Source of the DNA: an uncultured Eubacteriales bacterium | GTDB lineage: Bacteria; Bacillota; Clostridia; Oscillospirales; Acutalibacteraceae | NCBI GenBank assembly: GCA_934486895.1 | Contig: CAKSQZ010000021.1 | Coordinates: 1-26,526 of the forward strand | Reading direction: 5' to 3' | DNA: 26,526 nucleotides | Shown: positions 16,346 to 23,831 of the stretch, piece by piece | How positions within the stretch are numbered: position 1 is the stretch's first letter | Layout of the letters: each line of letters starts with the position of its first letter | Made by a program: the position numbers and the translations under genes | The notes under the pieces: model-generated | Database searches by the model: none | Seen by the model: the letters and a program-made list of their open reading frames with translations, nothing else | Told to the model about the DNA's origin: nothing

Positions 16346-17716
16346 ATGAAAATCATAGTATGTGTTAAGCAATCGACAGACGGCGAGATCAACCCGTTTG
16401 ATGCAAGTGCCTATGAAGCTGCACTATGTATTAAAAATGCAGAGGTCATTGTTTTAAGCATGGGGACGGATAAAACACAATACTTTTTGGAGGATTTGAC
16501 AAGGCTCGGTGCGAAAAAAGCGATATTGCTGTGCGACAATGCTTTTGCAGGAGCCGACACCCTTGCCACTTCTTACACCTTGTCATTGGCGATAAAAATG
16601 CTGAATCCGGATTTTGTTTTTTGCGGAAGACAGTCGGTTGACGGAGATACGGGACAGGTAGGGCCGTCATTGGCGGTTCGTCTGGGCTTTAAACTTGTTT
16701 CAAATATTATGTCGCTTAAAGCGGATGAAAAAGGGCTTTTTTATACCGACAGATCGGGGAATACAGGAATAATATCCGAACCCGCGGTTTTGACCGTTGA
16801 AAAAAGTCTTAATTTAAGGCTTCCGAGTATACGCTCAAAACCATCGCCCGTGGAAAAACTCAATGCAGCCGATATAAAAGCAGATATTTCGCTTTGCGGA
16901 CTTAAAGGCTCGCCGACACGAGTTTTAAAAACATTTGAAAATTTTTCCGACAGACGAATTTGCAAATTTATATCGCCGGAAAAACTGATGTCTGCAATCG
17001 AAGAGGGCTTGAAAAAGGGCAGACAAAAAACAGCTTCCTCAGAGAGCAAAAACAAGCTGAAGAATATTTGGTGTGTCGGCAAAAGCCCGATGGAATTTGC
17101 AAAAACAGTCGGAGAAAATATAAAGGTTATCGAGCAGGGTGCTCCGAGGGAAATTGCAGAAAAAATCCGTATCGGAAAGCCCGATGCGGTGCTTTGGGGA
17201 AGCGATACAGCGTCAAAGGCATCAGCACCTCAGGTCGCAGCTCTTTTGAATACAGGTCTTTGTGCCGACTGCACTGCATTAGAAACAGACGGAAAAACAC
17301 TTTATATGTATCGTCCTGCGTGTTCCGGAAATATTATCGCAAAAATAAAATGTGAATCATATCCGCCAATGGCAACAGTGCGAACAGCCGAAGAAGAGCA
17401 GAAAAAAATTATTGTCGGAATCGGCTACGGCGCCCGCGAATATATACCCACAATAAAGCAGTTTGCGGAAAAAATAAACGCGGGAGTGGCCGCAACACGA
17501 AAAATGGTAGACAGCGACTATCTTCCGTATGACCTGCAGACGGGACTAACGGGAAAAACAATAAGTCCCGATGTTTACATTGCCGTAGGTGTTTCTGGCG
17601 CAATTCATCATATTGCGGGGATCAGACAAAGCGGTACTATAATCGCAATAAATCCGGATAAGGATGCGCCGATATTCAATTATGCGGATTACGGAATCAT
17701 TGATAATAAAATATAA
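16346..17716 (+). CDS. Single-chain electron-transfer flavoprotein (EtfB-EtfA fusion)
   Basis: Residues 1 to about 215 are EtfB-like, starting MKIIVCVKQ and containing the nucleotide-binding GRQSVDGDTGQVGP (residues 94-107). After a charged linker (about 220-242) an EtfA-like part follows with TGLCADCTAL, the PPMATVR segment, and a complete FAD domain including LQTGLTGKTISPDVYIAVG, SGAIHHIAG and INPDKDAPIF. ETF subunits are normally separate proteins of about 260 and 320-400 residues. Here one 456-residue chain carries both, with a shortened EtfA domain I. It would move electrons between the operon's FAD oxidase/Fe-S pair and NAD(H) or ferredoxin; whether it bifurcates cannot be read from sequence. 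GAGG overlapping the FGGY stop supports the start, and a terminator follows. Confidence 0.85.
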   Translation: MKIIVCVKQSTDGEINPFDASAYEAALCIKNAEVIVLSMGTDKTQYFLEDLTRLGAKKAILLCDNAFAGADTLATSYTLSLAIKMLNPDFVFCGRQSVDGDTGQVGPSLAVRLGFKLVSNIMSLKADEKGLFYTDRSGNTGIISEPAVLTVEKSLNLRLPSIRSKPSPVEKLNAADIKADISLCGLKGSPTRVLKTFENFSDRRICKFISPEKLMSAIEEGLKKGRQKTASSESKNKLKNIWCVGKSPMEFAKTVGENIKVIEQGAPREIAEKIRIGKPDAVLWGSDTASKASAPQVAALLNTGLCADCTALETDGKTLYMYRPACSGNIIAKIKCESYPPMATVRTAEEEQKKIIVGIGYGAREYIPTIKQFAEKINAGVAATRKMVDSDYLPYDLQTGLTGKTISPDVYIAVGVSGAIHHIAGIRQSGTIIAINPDKDAPIFNYADYGIIDNKI

Positions 17717-17723
17717 TCTCAGT

Positions 17724-17765
17724 GCAGATGTCTGTTGCCTTATTAGGCGGGATATCTGCATTTTT
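17724..17765 (+). terminator. Terminator of the eight-gene catabolic operon
   Basis: Outer arms GCAGAT (17724-17729) and ATCTGC (17754-17759) enclose an inner GCCT/AGGC hairpin and are followed by ATTTTT. It lies eight bases after the fused-ETF stop. The next 160 bases hold no recognised gene; a catabolite-response-like sequence at 17888-17901 is discussed among the rejected items. Confidence 0.75.
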
Positions 17766-17928
17766 AATCTGCGAAATCCTAAGGAGACAACACTCTTTTG
17801 AGCTGTTTGCATCCGGGCGAGCCGGAAAAGCAGCTTTGCTATGATTTAAAATATAAAAACAATGCGCATTTACACACATATATACAGTGAAAACGATTAC
17901 TTAAGCATGTATGAAAATTCTCACTTTC

Positions 17929-17957
17929 TTGACAAACAGCGGCACTGAATTTATAAT
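17929..17957 (+). promoter_or_regulatory. Consensus promoter for the YoaP-like gene
   Basis: TTGACA (17929-17934), a 17-base spacer and TATAAT (17952-17957) lie 43 bases before the start codon, matching the vegetative consensus exactly. Confidence 0.85.
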
Positions 17958-18000
17958 ATAGTCATAACTGCTCTATGTGTCGTGTGCAGGGGGAATAATG

Positions 18001-18747
18001 ATGAATTATATCAGGATCACAAAGGAAAACATCGATAAAGAGCATATCTGCTGTGCTATGTCCGGCAAGCAAAGCATTGCAAAAAAGGAATGGATGAAGC
18101 GGCGGTTCGATGAAGGGCTCACTTTTTATCGGAGCGAGGAACGCGGCAAGTGCTTTATTGAGTATATTCCGGCTGAAAACGCATGGGTACCGATCGAGGC
18201 GGATGGATATATCTATATCAACTGTCTGTGGATCGCCGGCTCCATGAAGGGCCACGGATATTCAAACGATCTTTTAAATGAATGTATCCGCGATGCTGAA
18301 GTTAGCGGTAAAAAGGGAATTTGTATTCTTTCATCCGAAGGCAGAAAAAGAGAGTTTCTTTCCGATCCGAAATATATGTCCTATAAAGGCTTCTCGGTTG
18401 CAGATATATCCGAATGCGGAATCACGCTTATGTACCTGCCTTTTGAAAAGACAGCAGAACCGCCGAAATTCAAGGACTGCGCCAAACATCCGAACACAGC
18501 CGAAAACGGATTTGTCCTGTACTACACCGATCAGTGCCCGTTTACATACTATTGGGTGCCGAGAGTGGAGGAGACCGCAAGGGAACACAATATTCCCTTT
18601 AAGGCGATCCATATCACAGATAAGCAGACAGCTCAAAATGCGCCCGCACCCGTGACGACCTACGCGCTGTTTCGCGACGGAGAATTTATAACCCACGCAA
18701 TACAGTCCGATAAAAAATTTCTGGCACTCGCCGGAATAAAAGACTGA
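18001..18747 (+). CDS. YoaP-type GNAT acetyltransferase with C-terminal thioredoxin-like domain
   Basis: A 248-residue protein. The N-terminal half has GNAT features: INCLWIAGSMKGHGYSNDLL, where the WIAGSMKGHG loop stands for the acetyl-CoA pyrophosphate motif. The C-terminal part starts FVLYYTDQCPFTYYWVP, a thioredoxin-fold-like strand with one cysteine, as in the YoaP C-terminal domain. The substrate is unknown. The start is set at the second of two adjacent ATGs because the GGGGG site at 17989-17993 is eight bases away; the ATG at 17998 is also possible. The gene has a perfect promoter, stands alone, and its stop codon directly abuts a methionine-synthase-like remnant. Confidence 0.8.
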   Translation: MNYIRITKENIDKEHICCAMSGKQSIAKKEWMKRRFDEGLTFYRSEERGKCFIEYIPAENAWVPIEADGYIYINCLWIAGSMKGHGYSNDLLNECIRDAEVSGKKGICILSSEGRKREFLSDPKYMSYKGFSVADISECGITLMYLPFEKTAEPPKFKDCAKHPNTAENGFVLYYTDQCPFTYYWVPRVEETAREHNIPFKAIHITDKQTAQNAPAPVTTYALFRDGEFITHAIQSDKKFLALAGIKD

Positions 18748-18748
18748 T

Positions 18749-18991
18749 GGATCGACAGACGGCAAAACGGTCGTTTTGGGCTTGATAACCACTAAATCGC
18801 CGAAGCTCGAAAACAAAGAAAAGATCATCGAAAGGATCAGGGAGGCTTCTAAGTATATTCCGCTTGAAAGGCTGTGCTTGAGTCCTCAGTGCGGTTTTGC
18901 TTCCTGCGAGATCGGAAATAAACTCACCGAAGAAGACCAGTGGGCAAAATTGAAGCTTGTAAAAGAAATAGCCGAAGAGGTTTGGGGATAA
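18749..18991 (+). pseudogene. C-terminal remnant of a cobalamin-independent methionine synthase-like protein
   Basis: About 80 residues remain, reading GKTVVLGLITTKSPKLE, then PLERLCLSPQCGFAS and LVKEIAEEVWG before the stop. This is the C-terminal end of the MetE/YxjG-like family, where LSPQCGFAS carries a zinc-ligand cysteine. The rest of the roughly 370-residue protein, with its other zinc ligands, is missing and there is no ribosome site, so it cannot be functional. It starts exactly at the stop of the YoaP-like gene, which points to a deletion junction. A terminator follows the stop directly. Confidence 0.75.
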
Positions 18992-18992
18992 A

Positions 18993-19020
18993 AACAGGCA
19001 GCTGAAAAGCTGCCTGTTTT
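18993..19020 (+). terminator. Terminator after the methionine-synthase remnant
   Basis: Eleven-base arms AACAGGCAGCT and AGCTGCCTGTT close on a GAAA tetraloop, with a short T-rich tail. It now ends the YoaP-like transcript. Confidence 0.8.
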
Positions 19021-19049
19021 CCTTCTCTGTAATTGTTTTAAGTCGCCGA

Positions 19050-19078
19050 TTGACTTTGCGCAGACAAATAATTATAAT
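19050..19078 (+). promoter_or_regulatory. Orphan promoter ahead of a gene remnant
   Basis: TTGACT (19050-19055), a 17-base spacer and TATAAT (19073-19078) form a strong promoter, but the reading frame after it lacks a start and its first half. Confidence 0.6.
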
Positions 19079-19103
19079 GTGTAATAAACATATCGTTCGA
19101 TAA

Positions 19104-19367
19104 AACGGATCCGAATCGGAGATCCGACTTGTATATGAAAAGTATCAGGGCGAGCCTGTTCATCTCGGCAGACAGCTTTATTCCGTTTTACTTGATTTTG
19201 CAAAGAAAAACGGGATTAAAAAAGTAATGCTCGACACGCCGTATAACACGACTCGAGCGCATAAATTCTATGAAAAAGCGGGATTTAAAAAGGTTTCTGA
19301 AAGTGAGCTTCCCATGCGGTTCAGCCACCCTTATAAAGACTGCGATTTTTATTTGCTGAGCCTTTAA
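19104..19367 (+). pseudogene. C-terminal remnant of a GNAT acetyltransferase
   Basis: An 87-codon open stretch contains VHLGRQLYSVLLDFAKKNG, then MLDTPYNTTRAHKFYEKAGF and a C-terminal tail ending DCDFYLLSL. The AHKFYEKAGFKK segment is the typical last motif of GNAT enzymes. A stop lies just upstream at 19101-19103, there is no start codon or ribosome site, and the acetyl-CoA motif (R/Q-x-x-G-x-G/A) is gone apart from a loose HLGRQL. It is a decayed gene behind an intact promoter. Confidence 0.7.
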
Positions 19368-19391
19368 GGCAGGCTGAAAAAGGTGAAGGCT

Positions 19392-19517
19392 ATGGAGTTT
19401 AATGAAAAGCTGCAGCAGCTCAGCGGTGTTCACCGGCTGACCGATATTGTCGGCGGCGTGATCTTCAGCGTGTATTATTTTTATAATCTTTATAAATCAC
19501 AATTGCATTTATTATAA
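19392..19517 (+). pseudogene. Internally deleted Xre-type regulator remnant (41 residues)
   Basis: The short frame begins MEFNEKLQQL, the usual opening of Firmicute Xre/Cro-type repressors (normally continuing RKQKGLTQEELA). It then jumps to a hydrophobic tail (TDIVGGVIFSVYYFYNLY) resembling the membrane end of some such regulators. The helix-turn-helix region is absent, so an in-frame deletion is the simplest reading. A weak AGGTG precedes the ATG. It could instead be a genuine small membrane peptide. Confidence 0.4.
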
Positions 19518-19531
19518 TACCATGATATAAT
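19503..19531 (+). promoter_or_regulatory. Promoter for the large surface protein
   Basis: TTGCAT (19503-19508), a 17-base spacer and TATAAT (19526-19531) lie about 95 bases before the start codon, overlapping the end of the preceding remnant. Confidence 0.65.
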
Positions 19532-19563
19532 ATAGATAAATGAACGATTAATTAATAGTCGTG

Positions 19564-19589
19564 GCGGTAAAGCAACAGGGCTTTGCCGC
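19564..19589 (+). other. Leader hairpin upstream of the surface protein gene
   Basis: GCGGTAAAGC (19564-19573) pairs along all ten bases (one G-U) with GCTTTGCCGC (19580-19589) around a six-base loop, inside the untranslated leader. No T run follows, so it is not a terminator. It may stabilise the mRNA or bind a regulator. Confidence 0.5.
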
Positions 19590-19626
19590 AAAACAGGGAA
19601 ATATTATGTATCGGAGGCATGATAAA

Positions 19627-22600
19627 ATGAAAAAACGGATTCTAAGCATTTTTCTCATTATCTGCGTTGCACTGTGCGCCGTGCCGTACGCCGCATTTGC
19701 AGACACCGGGATCGACCTCGAAAAGCGTTACAACCTCAAAGAGGGCGAGACGTATTATTTCGATCTTTCAAGCCTTACTATCCCGGGCACAAAGAATCAA
19801 TTTCTGCCCGATAAATCTTTGCACTATGTGCCGTTTACCTACACCGGCATTATAGACGCTTATGAATTGGCGGGCACCTGCACCACAGCGGAGGAAACAG
19901 AGGCGTATGCAAAGGAGTATGCCTATAAGCATCCTCTGTTTATCTCGGATTTCAGAATAACCGATGATGTCAGCTGGAATGAGCTTTCGGCAGCAAAGCT
20001 GATCTACAGCTTTGAAAAAGAAGTCAGTGTTAATAATCTGTATTATTGGATCAGGACTCCTTCTGTCGGCGCGCGCCCTTCGGATCAAAACGACGGAGGC
20101 TTTCCTTCAAACAATGAATGGGATGTGATCCGCAAAAAAAACAGCGGATACATTAAGAGCTGTATTAACAGCAATTATGCTTCATGGGGTCAGGACTATG
20201 CCGACACAGGCTACAGCAATACACGCGCAATAAGAGGGTATTCCAGCAATCCTATCACCTACGGTCACGATCAGGCACACCTTAGAGGTTCCAGTTCCTT
20301 TTGCCCTGTTCTGGAGTTTTTCGAAGCCTATAACAGATCCAATACCAAAATAGAAGAGGTGACTCTCAACCTCGGCGAAGGAAAACTCGGCGAAGATATA
20401 AGATTCGGCAACCGCCGCGTCCTCAAGATAATCGTAAACAATGATAACGGCTATAAAGCACCCACCGATGAGGGATTTATCCGTCCCGAAAACAGCGGAA
20501 ACTATTTTATGTGGCTCGGAAGCGATAATAAGCTCTATGCTCCGGGCGAGACTGTTCCGCCCTCTGTGAAAACGCTCACAGCTCAGTGGACAAAGCCCGA
20601 ACAGTTCAGCCTCTCTGCGGGTCAGGTTTATTATTTTGATCTGTCAGGCGAGACGATCCCCGGCACTATAAATGCCGATCTTCCGGATCCGTCGCTTCAT
20701 TACACCCCGTTTGTCTACACAGGCACGATCGATTCTTATAAGCTGGATAAGGCGGTAAGCACCGACGCCGCTTATGCCAAGGCAAACTCATATATCCGCA
20801 GCCTGTTTGTTTCCGATTATTATTTAACACACTCAGTAAGCTGGAACACGCTGAATAGCTCAAACCTTATCTTCGGCAAAAGCTATTCGAGCGCAGAAAT
20901 AGATTATCAGCTTCGTGCGCCGTCTGCAGGAAGCAATTACACGACCGTATCGTCAACACAGAGCGGAACACCGTCGAACAACGATTGGGATACGATTTTA
21001 AATAAGGATCCGGGCTATATCAGAAACTTTGCCGATAAATACGCATGGGGACAGGACAGCGAAGGCAGCACCGGCAAAAAGGCAGCTCGCGGCAACACCG
21101 CCGCAGGCAAATGGTCGAGTTCGCTTGCAGCTGCATCGACCGCCGAGATGACCTATCGCCCCGTGCTTGAAGTGTCGTCAAATCCCAATGATATCGGAAA
21201 AGACGGACTGAAAGCCGTGACAGTGCATCTTAACGGCGGTAAACTCGGCGGCAGTAAGAATAATATTAAAATTATCGTCAAAAACGGCAGCAGCTTTAAA
21301 GCGCCGTCGGGCGACGGTCTTACAAGACCGGACGGCAATACAGACAGCTTCTTTATCTGGCGCGGCGATGATAATAATCTTTATTATCCCGGCGAAACTG
21401 TCCCTTATTATGTGACAATGCTTGTAGCCCAGTGGGAACGCGATTCATATTCGGTCTCCTATGATCCCGGAATTTACGGCACAGGCGAGATCCAGAGCGA
21501 CAATAAGCTGTATGACGAAACCCTTACATTAAAGGGCAAAACATTCACTCGCGCAGGCTACACGCAGATCGGCTGGACTAAGACCGACGGCAGTGATGAT
21601 ATCGACTATGCTCTCGATGCGACCTACACCGATAATGCTCCGCTTTCTCTTTATCCTGTATGGCAGGAAAACAGCGGATATAAGGCGGCATTCCGTTCCG
21701 ATAAGGGCGAGCTGCTGTTCGAGCGGACATATAAGTGGACAGATAAGGTGTTAAGCGATGTCGATACTCCCTCGAAGAGCGGCTGGGATTTCCTCGGCTG
21801 GATCTCCGATGACATAACTCTGACCGCCGATACGACCTTTGCAGATCTTGCAAAGAACGATGATACACGGCTCAGTATCGATGTGATCGAGAAGTGGAAG
21901 GATACCGAAACGCCGACAGGCGAAGTGAAGATCGGCGATTACAGCTGGCTCGATATTGTTGACGGATCAGGCAATAAGCTTTATTTCAACCAAAAGCAGA
22001 CCGTTACGGTTACTGCTGCCGACAACAGCGGAAAAGTCAATATCGGATACCTTATCTCAAATGAAAGATACACAAAGGATCAGCTTGAAGGCAAGAGCTT
22101 TGAAGCTTATGATAAGCCTTTCGAGATCGCTCCCGAGAGCGAGTGCATAGTTTATGTCCGCTTATCTGATGACGAGGGCAACCGACATTATATCAGTACA
22201 AACAATATCGTGCTTGATTCCATAGCTCCGAAGATCGTCGGCGTTCAAAACGGCGAAACCTATTGCGAGCAAAAAACATTCACAATAACCGAAAATAATC
22301 TTCACGGTGTTATTGTCAATCAGCAGCCGATAACACCCGATCAAAGCGGCAATTACACTCTTGCTCCTGCCGATCATCCGCAGAAAATAGCGGTTTATGA
22401 TAAGGCAGGCAACGTGACTGAGATCACCGTCACCGTCAATGACGGTCACACCTATGAGTGGCAGAGTGAAAACGGTGAGTATTGGCAGAAGTGCAAGTTC
22501 TGCGGCAGTGAAACAGAGAAGAAAGCTATCCCGACTATCGCAATAAACGGTGCGGATAAGGTCTGCCGCACACAGGATTATTCATTTAGCTTTGAGATCC

Positions 22601-23205
22601 CCGAAAACTGCAGGTTCATCATCTCCGGATATGAATTTGAAAATGTCGGCAGTGAAATCGATGCGACCGAGAACAACGGCGTGTATACAGCGTTGCTCAG
22701 CGCCGGCGAATATCCCGCCGACGAGAGCGGATTCAATGTGACTGTCACAGCCGAAACAGCCGACGGATTTGTTTTCCAAGCGGAAAAAGCAGTGGGCATT
22801 CTTGATCAGCATATCGGCGGCGTTGCCACCTGCACCGAGAAAGCAAAGTGCGATGTTTGCGGCGAGCCTTACGGTGAGCTTGACGGGGATAATCACTCTA
22901 AGCTTACACATGTTGATCCGAAGCCCGCGACTGAAGAAGAATTCGGCAATATCGAGTATTGGTATTGCGAGGGCTGCGATAAGTATTATGCGGACGAAAA
23001 TGCTGAAAAAGAGATCAAAAAGGAAGACACGATCATTGATAAGCTGACGCCCAAAGAACCTGATCCCGAGCCTGCTCCGGAAGCACCCGACGATAAAGAG
23101 ACACCGTTCACAGGAACGGCAGTGCCTGCTGTTTCGCTGGCGGCACTGTTACTGAGCGGCGGCGCGCTTATTGTCACCGCGTCAGGCAGAAGAAAGAAAA
23201 AGTAA
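19627..23205 (+). CDS. Large secreted, probably wall-anchored repeat protein
   Basis: A 1192-residue surface protein. Residues 1-25 are a signal peptide (MKKRILSIFLIICVALCAVP, cleavage near AFA-DTG). Two related modules of about 290 residues follow (from residues 35 and 327), each opening with YYFDLS-TIPGT and ending in a TAQW/VAQW strand typical of Listeria-Bacteroides (InlB B-type) repeats. A third such repeat (about 600-690), Ig-like segments, and cysteine pairs in KCKFCG, KCDVCG and YWYCEGCDKYY come next. A Pro/Glu linker leads to TPFTG (Gly1163), a hydrophobic stretch and RRKKK, which resembles a variant sortase signal. I chose ATG 19627 because GGAGG is nine bases upstream; the frame is open further 5'. 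Binding partner unknown. Confidence 0.8.
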   Translation: MKKRILSIFLIICVALCAVPYAAFADTGIDLEKRYNLKEGETYYFDLSSLTIPGTKNQFLPDKSLHYVPFTYTGIIDAYELAGTCTTAEETEAYAKEYAYKHPLFISDFRITDDVSWNELSAAKLIYSFEKEVSVNNLYYWIRTPSVGARPSDQNDGGFPSNNEWDVIRKKNSGYIKSCINSNYASWGQDYADTGYSNTRAIRGYSSNPITYGHDQAHLRGSSSFCPVLEFFEAYNRSNTKIEEVTLNLGEGKLGEDIRFGNRRVLKIIVNNDNGYKAPTDEGFIRPENSGNYFMWLGSDNKLYAPGETVPPSVKTLTAQWTKPEQFSLSAGQVYYFDLSGETIPGTINADLPDPSLHYTPFVYTGTIDSYKLDKAVSTDAAYAKANSYIRSLFVSDYYLTHSVSWNTLNSSNLIFGKSYSSAEIDYQLRAPSAGSNYTTVSSTQSGTPSNNDWDTILNKDPGYIRNFADKYAWGQDSEGSTGKKAARGNTAAGKWSSSLAAASTAEMTYRPVLEVSSNPNDIGKDGLKAVTVHLNGGKLGGSKNNIKIIVKNGSSFKAPSGDGLTRPDGNTDSFFIWRGDDNNLYYPGETVPYYVTMLVAQWERDSYSVSYDPGIYGTGEIQSDNKLYDETLTLKGKTFTRAGYTQIGWTKTDGSDDIDYALDATYTDNAPLSLYPVWQENSGYKAAFRSDKGELLFERTYKWTDKVLSDVDTPSKSGWDFLGWISDDITLTADTTFADLAKNDDTRLSIDVIEKWKDTETPTGEVKIGDYSWLDIVDGSGNKLYFNQKQTVTVTAADNSGKVNIGYLISNERYTKDQLEGKSFEAYDKPFEIAPESECIVYVRLSDDEGNRHYISTNNIVLDSIAPKIVGVQNGETYCEQKTFTITENNLHGVIVNQQPITPDQSGNYTLAPADHPQKIAVYDKAGNVTEITVTVNDGHTYEWQSENGEYWQKCKFCGSETEKKAIPTIAINGADKVCRTQDYSFSFEIPENCRFIISGYEFENVGSEIDATENNGVYTALLSAGEYPADESGFNVTVTAETADGFVFQAEKAVGILDQHIGGVATCTEKAKCDVCGEPYGELDGDNHSKLTHVDPKPATEEEFGNIEYWYCEGCDKYYADENAEKEIKKEDTIIDKLTPKEPDPEPAPEAPDDKETPFTGTAVPAVSLAALLLSGGALIVTASGRRKKK
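19729..21435 (+). repeat. Two tandem ~290-residue protein modules
   Basis: Module 1 (19729-20589) and module 2 (20605-21435) share the order YYFDLS, TIPGT, LPD-SLHY-PF-YTG-ID-Y, VSWN-L, APS/TPS-G, PSNN-WD-I and AQW. The DNA has diverged considerably, so the duplication is old. Confidence 0.75.
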
Positions 23206-23221
23206 GATAACGCAGTAAAAA

Positions 23222-23249
23222 GGCGGTCGCTCTATAGCGGTCGTCTTTT
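23222..23249 (+). terminator. Terminator after the surface protein gene
   Basis: Ten-base arms with three G-U pairs (GGCGGTCGCT and AGCGGTCGTC) around CTAT are followed by TTTT, 16 bases after the stop. Confidence 0.75.
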
Positions 23250-23260
23250 GCATTTTGCGG

Positions 23261-23289
23261 TTGAAAAAATATCGGCGATATGATAGAAT
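23261..23289 (+). promoter_or_regulatory. Promoter for the small GNAT gene
   Basis: TTGAAA (23261-23266), a 17-base spacer and TAGAAT (23284-23289) lie 40 bases before the start codon. Confidence 0.6.
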
Positions 23290-23329
23290 AATCTCACAGC
23301 TTAAAATAAATCACCGAAAAGGAGAAAAT

Positions 23330-23767
23330 ATGAGCTCGGTTATACGACTGATGACGGCTGACGATGCCGCCGCCGTTATCGAAATGATGAGAGTTTTCTA
23401 TGCATCGGAAGCGGTGCGGACAAACGGATCGGACGAGATATTTAAAAACGATATCGAGGCTTGTCTCGGCGACAGCCCGTATCTCGAGGGGTATATTTTT
23501 GACAACGACGGAGAGATACAAGGCTATGTAATGGTGGCAAAAAGCTTCTCGACGGAGTTCGGCAGAAAATGCATCTGGATCGAGGACCTTTATATTAAAG
23601 CAGACTGCCGCGGAATGGGTATCGGCAGCCGGTTTATAGATTTTATAAGCGATAAGTACAGCGATCACATTATCCGTCTTGAAGTCGAGCGGGAAAATGA
23701 AAATGCCGTTCATGTTTATAAAAAAGGCGGATTTACGGTGCTGCCGTATATGGAAATGAAAAAATGA
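23330..23767 (+). CDS. GNAT family N-acetyltransferase
   Basis: A 145-residue single-domain acetyltransferase. Strand 4 and the acetyl-CoA loop read WIEDLYIKADCRGMGIGSRFI, containing the R-G-x-G-I-G pyrophosphate motif. The C-terminal motif ENENAVHVYKKGGF is the usual alpha-4/beta-5 segment. Length and motif order are complete. The ATG at 23330 has AGGAG seven bases upstream; an open frame extends 75 bases further 5' but overlaps the promoter. It is a monocistronic unit with its own promoter and terminator. The acceptor (amino acid, small amine or protein N-terminus) is not predictable. Confidence 0.88.
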   Translation: MSSVIRLMTADDAAAVIEMMRVFYASEAVRTNGSDEIFKNDIEACLGDSPYLEGYIFDNDGEIQGYVMVAKSFSTEFGRKCIWIEDLYIKADCRGMGIGSRFIDFISDKYSDHIIRLEVERENENAVHVYKKGGFTVLPYMEMKK

Positions 23768-23788
23768 TTCCGCAAGCCTTGCCGGATC

Positions 23789-23824
23789 AAAAAAGGACTG
23801 TATCTTTCGATACAGTCCTTTTTA
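23789..23824. terminator. Bidirectional terminator between convergent genes
   Basis: AAAAGGACTGTATC pairs perfectly with GATACAGTCCTTTT around TTTC, with T runs on either strand. It serves both the GNAT gene and the alcohol dehydrogenase gene. Confidence 0.92.
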
Positions 23825-23831
23825 GTTTAAC

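Noticed and set aside
17888..17901. TGAAAACGATTACT, close to a catabolite-response (cre) consensus, upstream of the YoaP-like promoter
   Set aside because: The base before TG does not fit, it is not centred on a promoter, and one degenerate 14-mer match is expected by chance in such a window.
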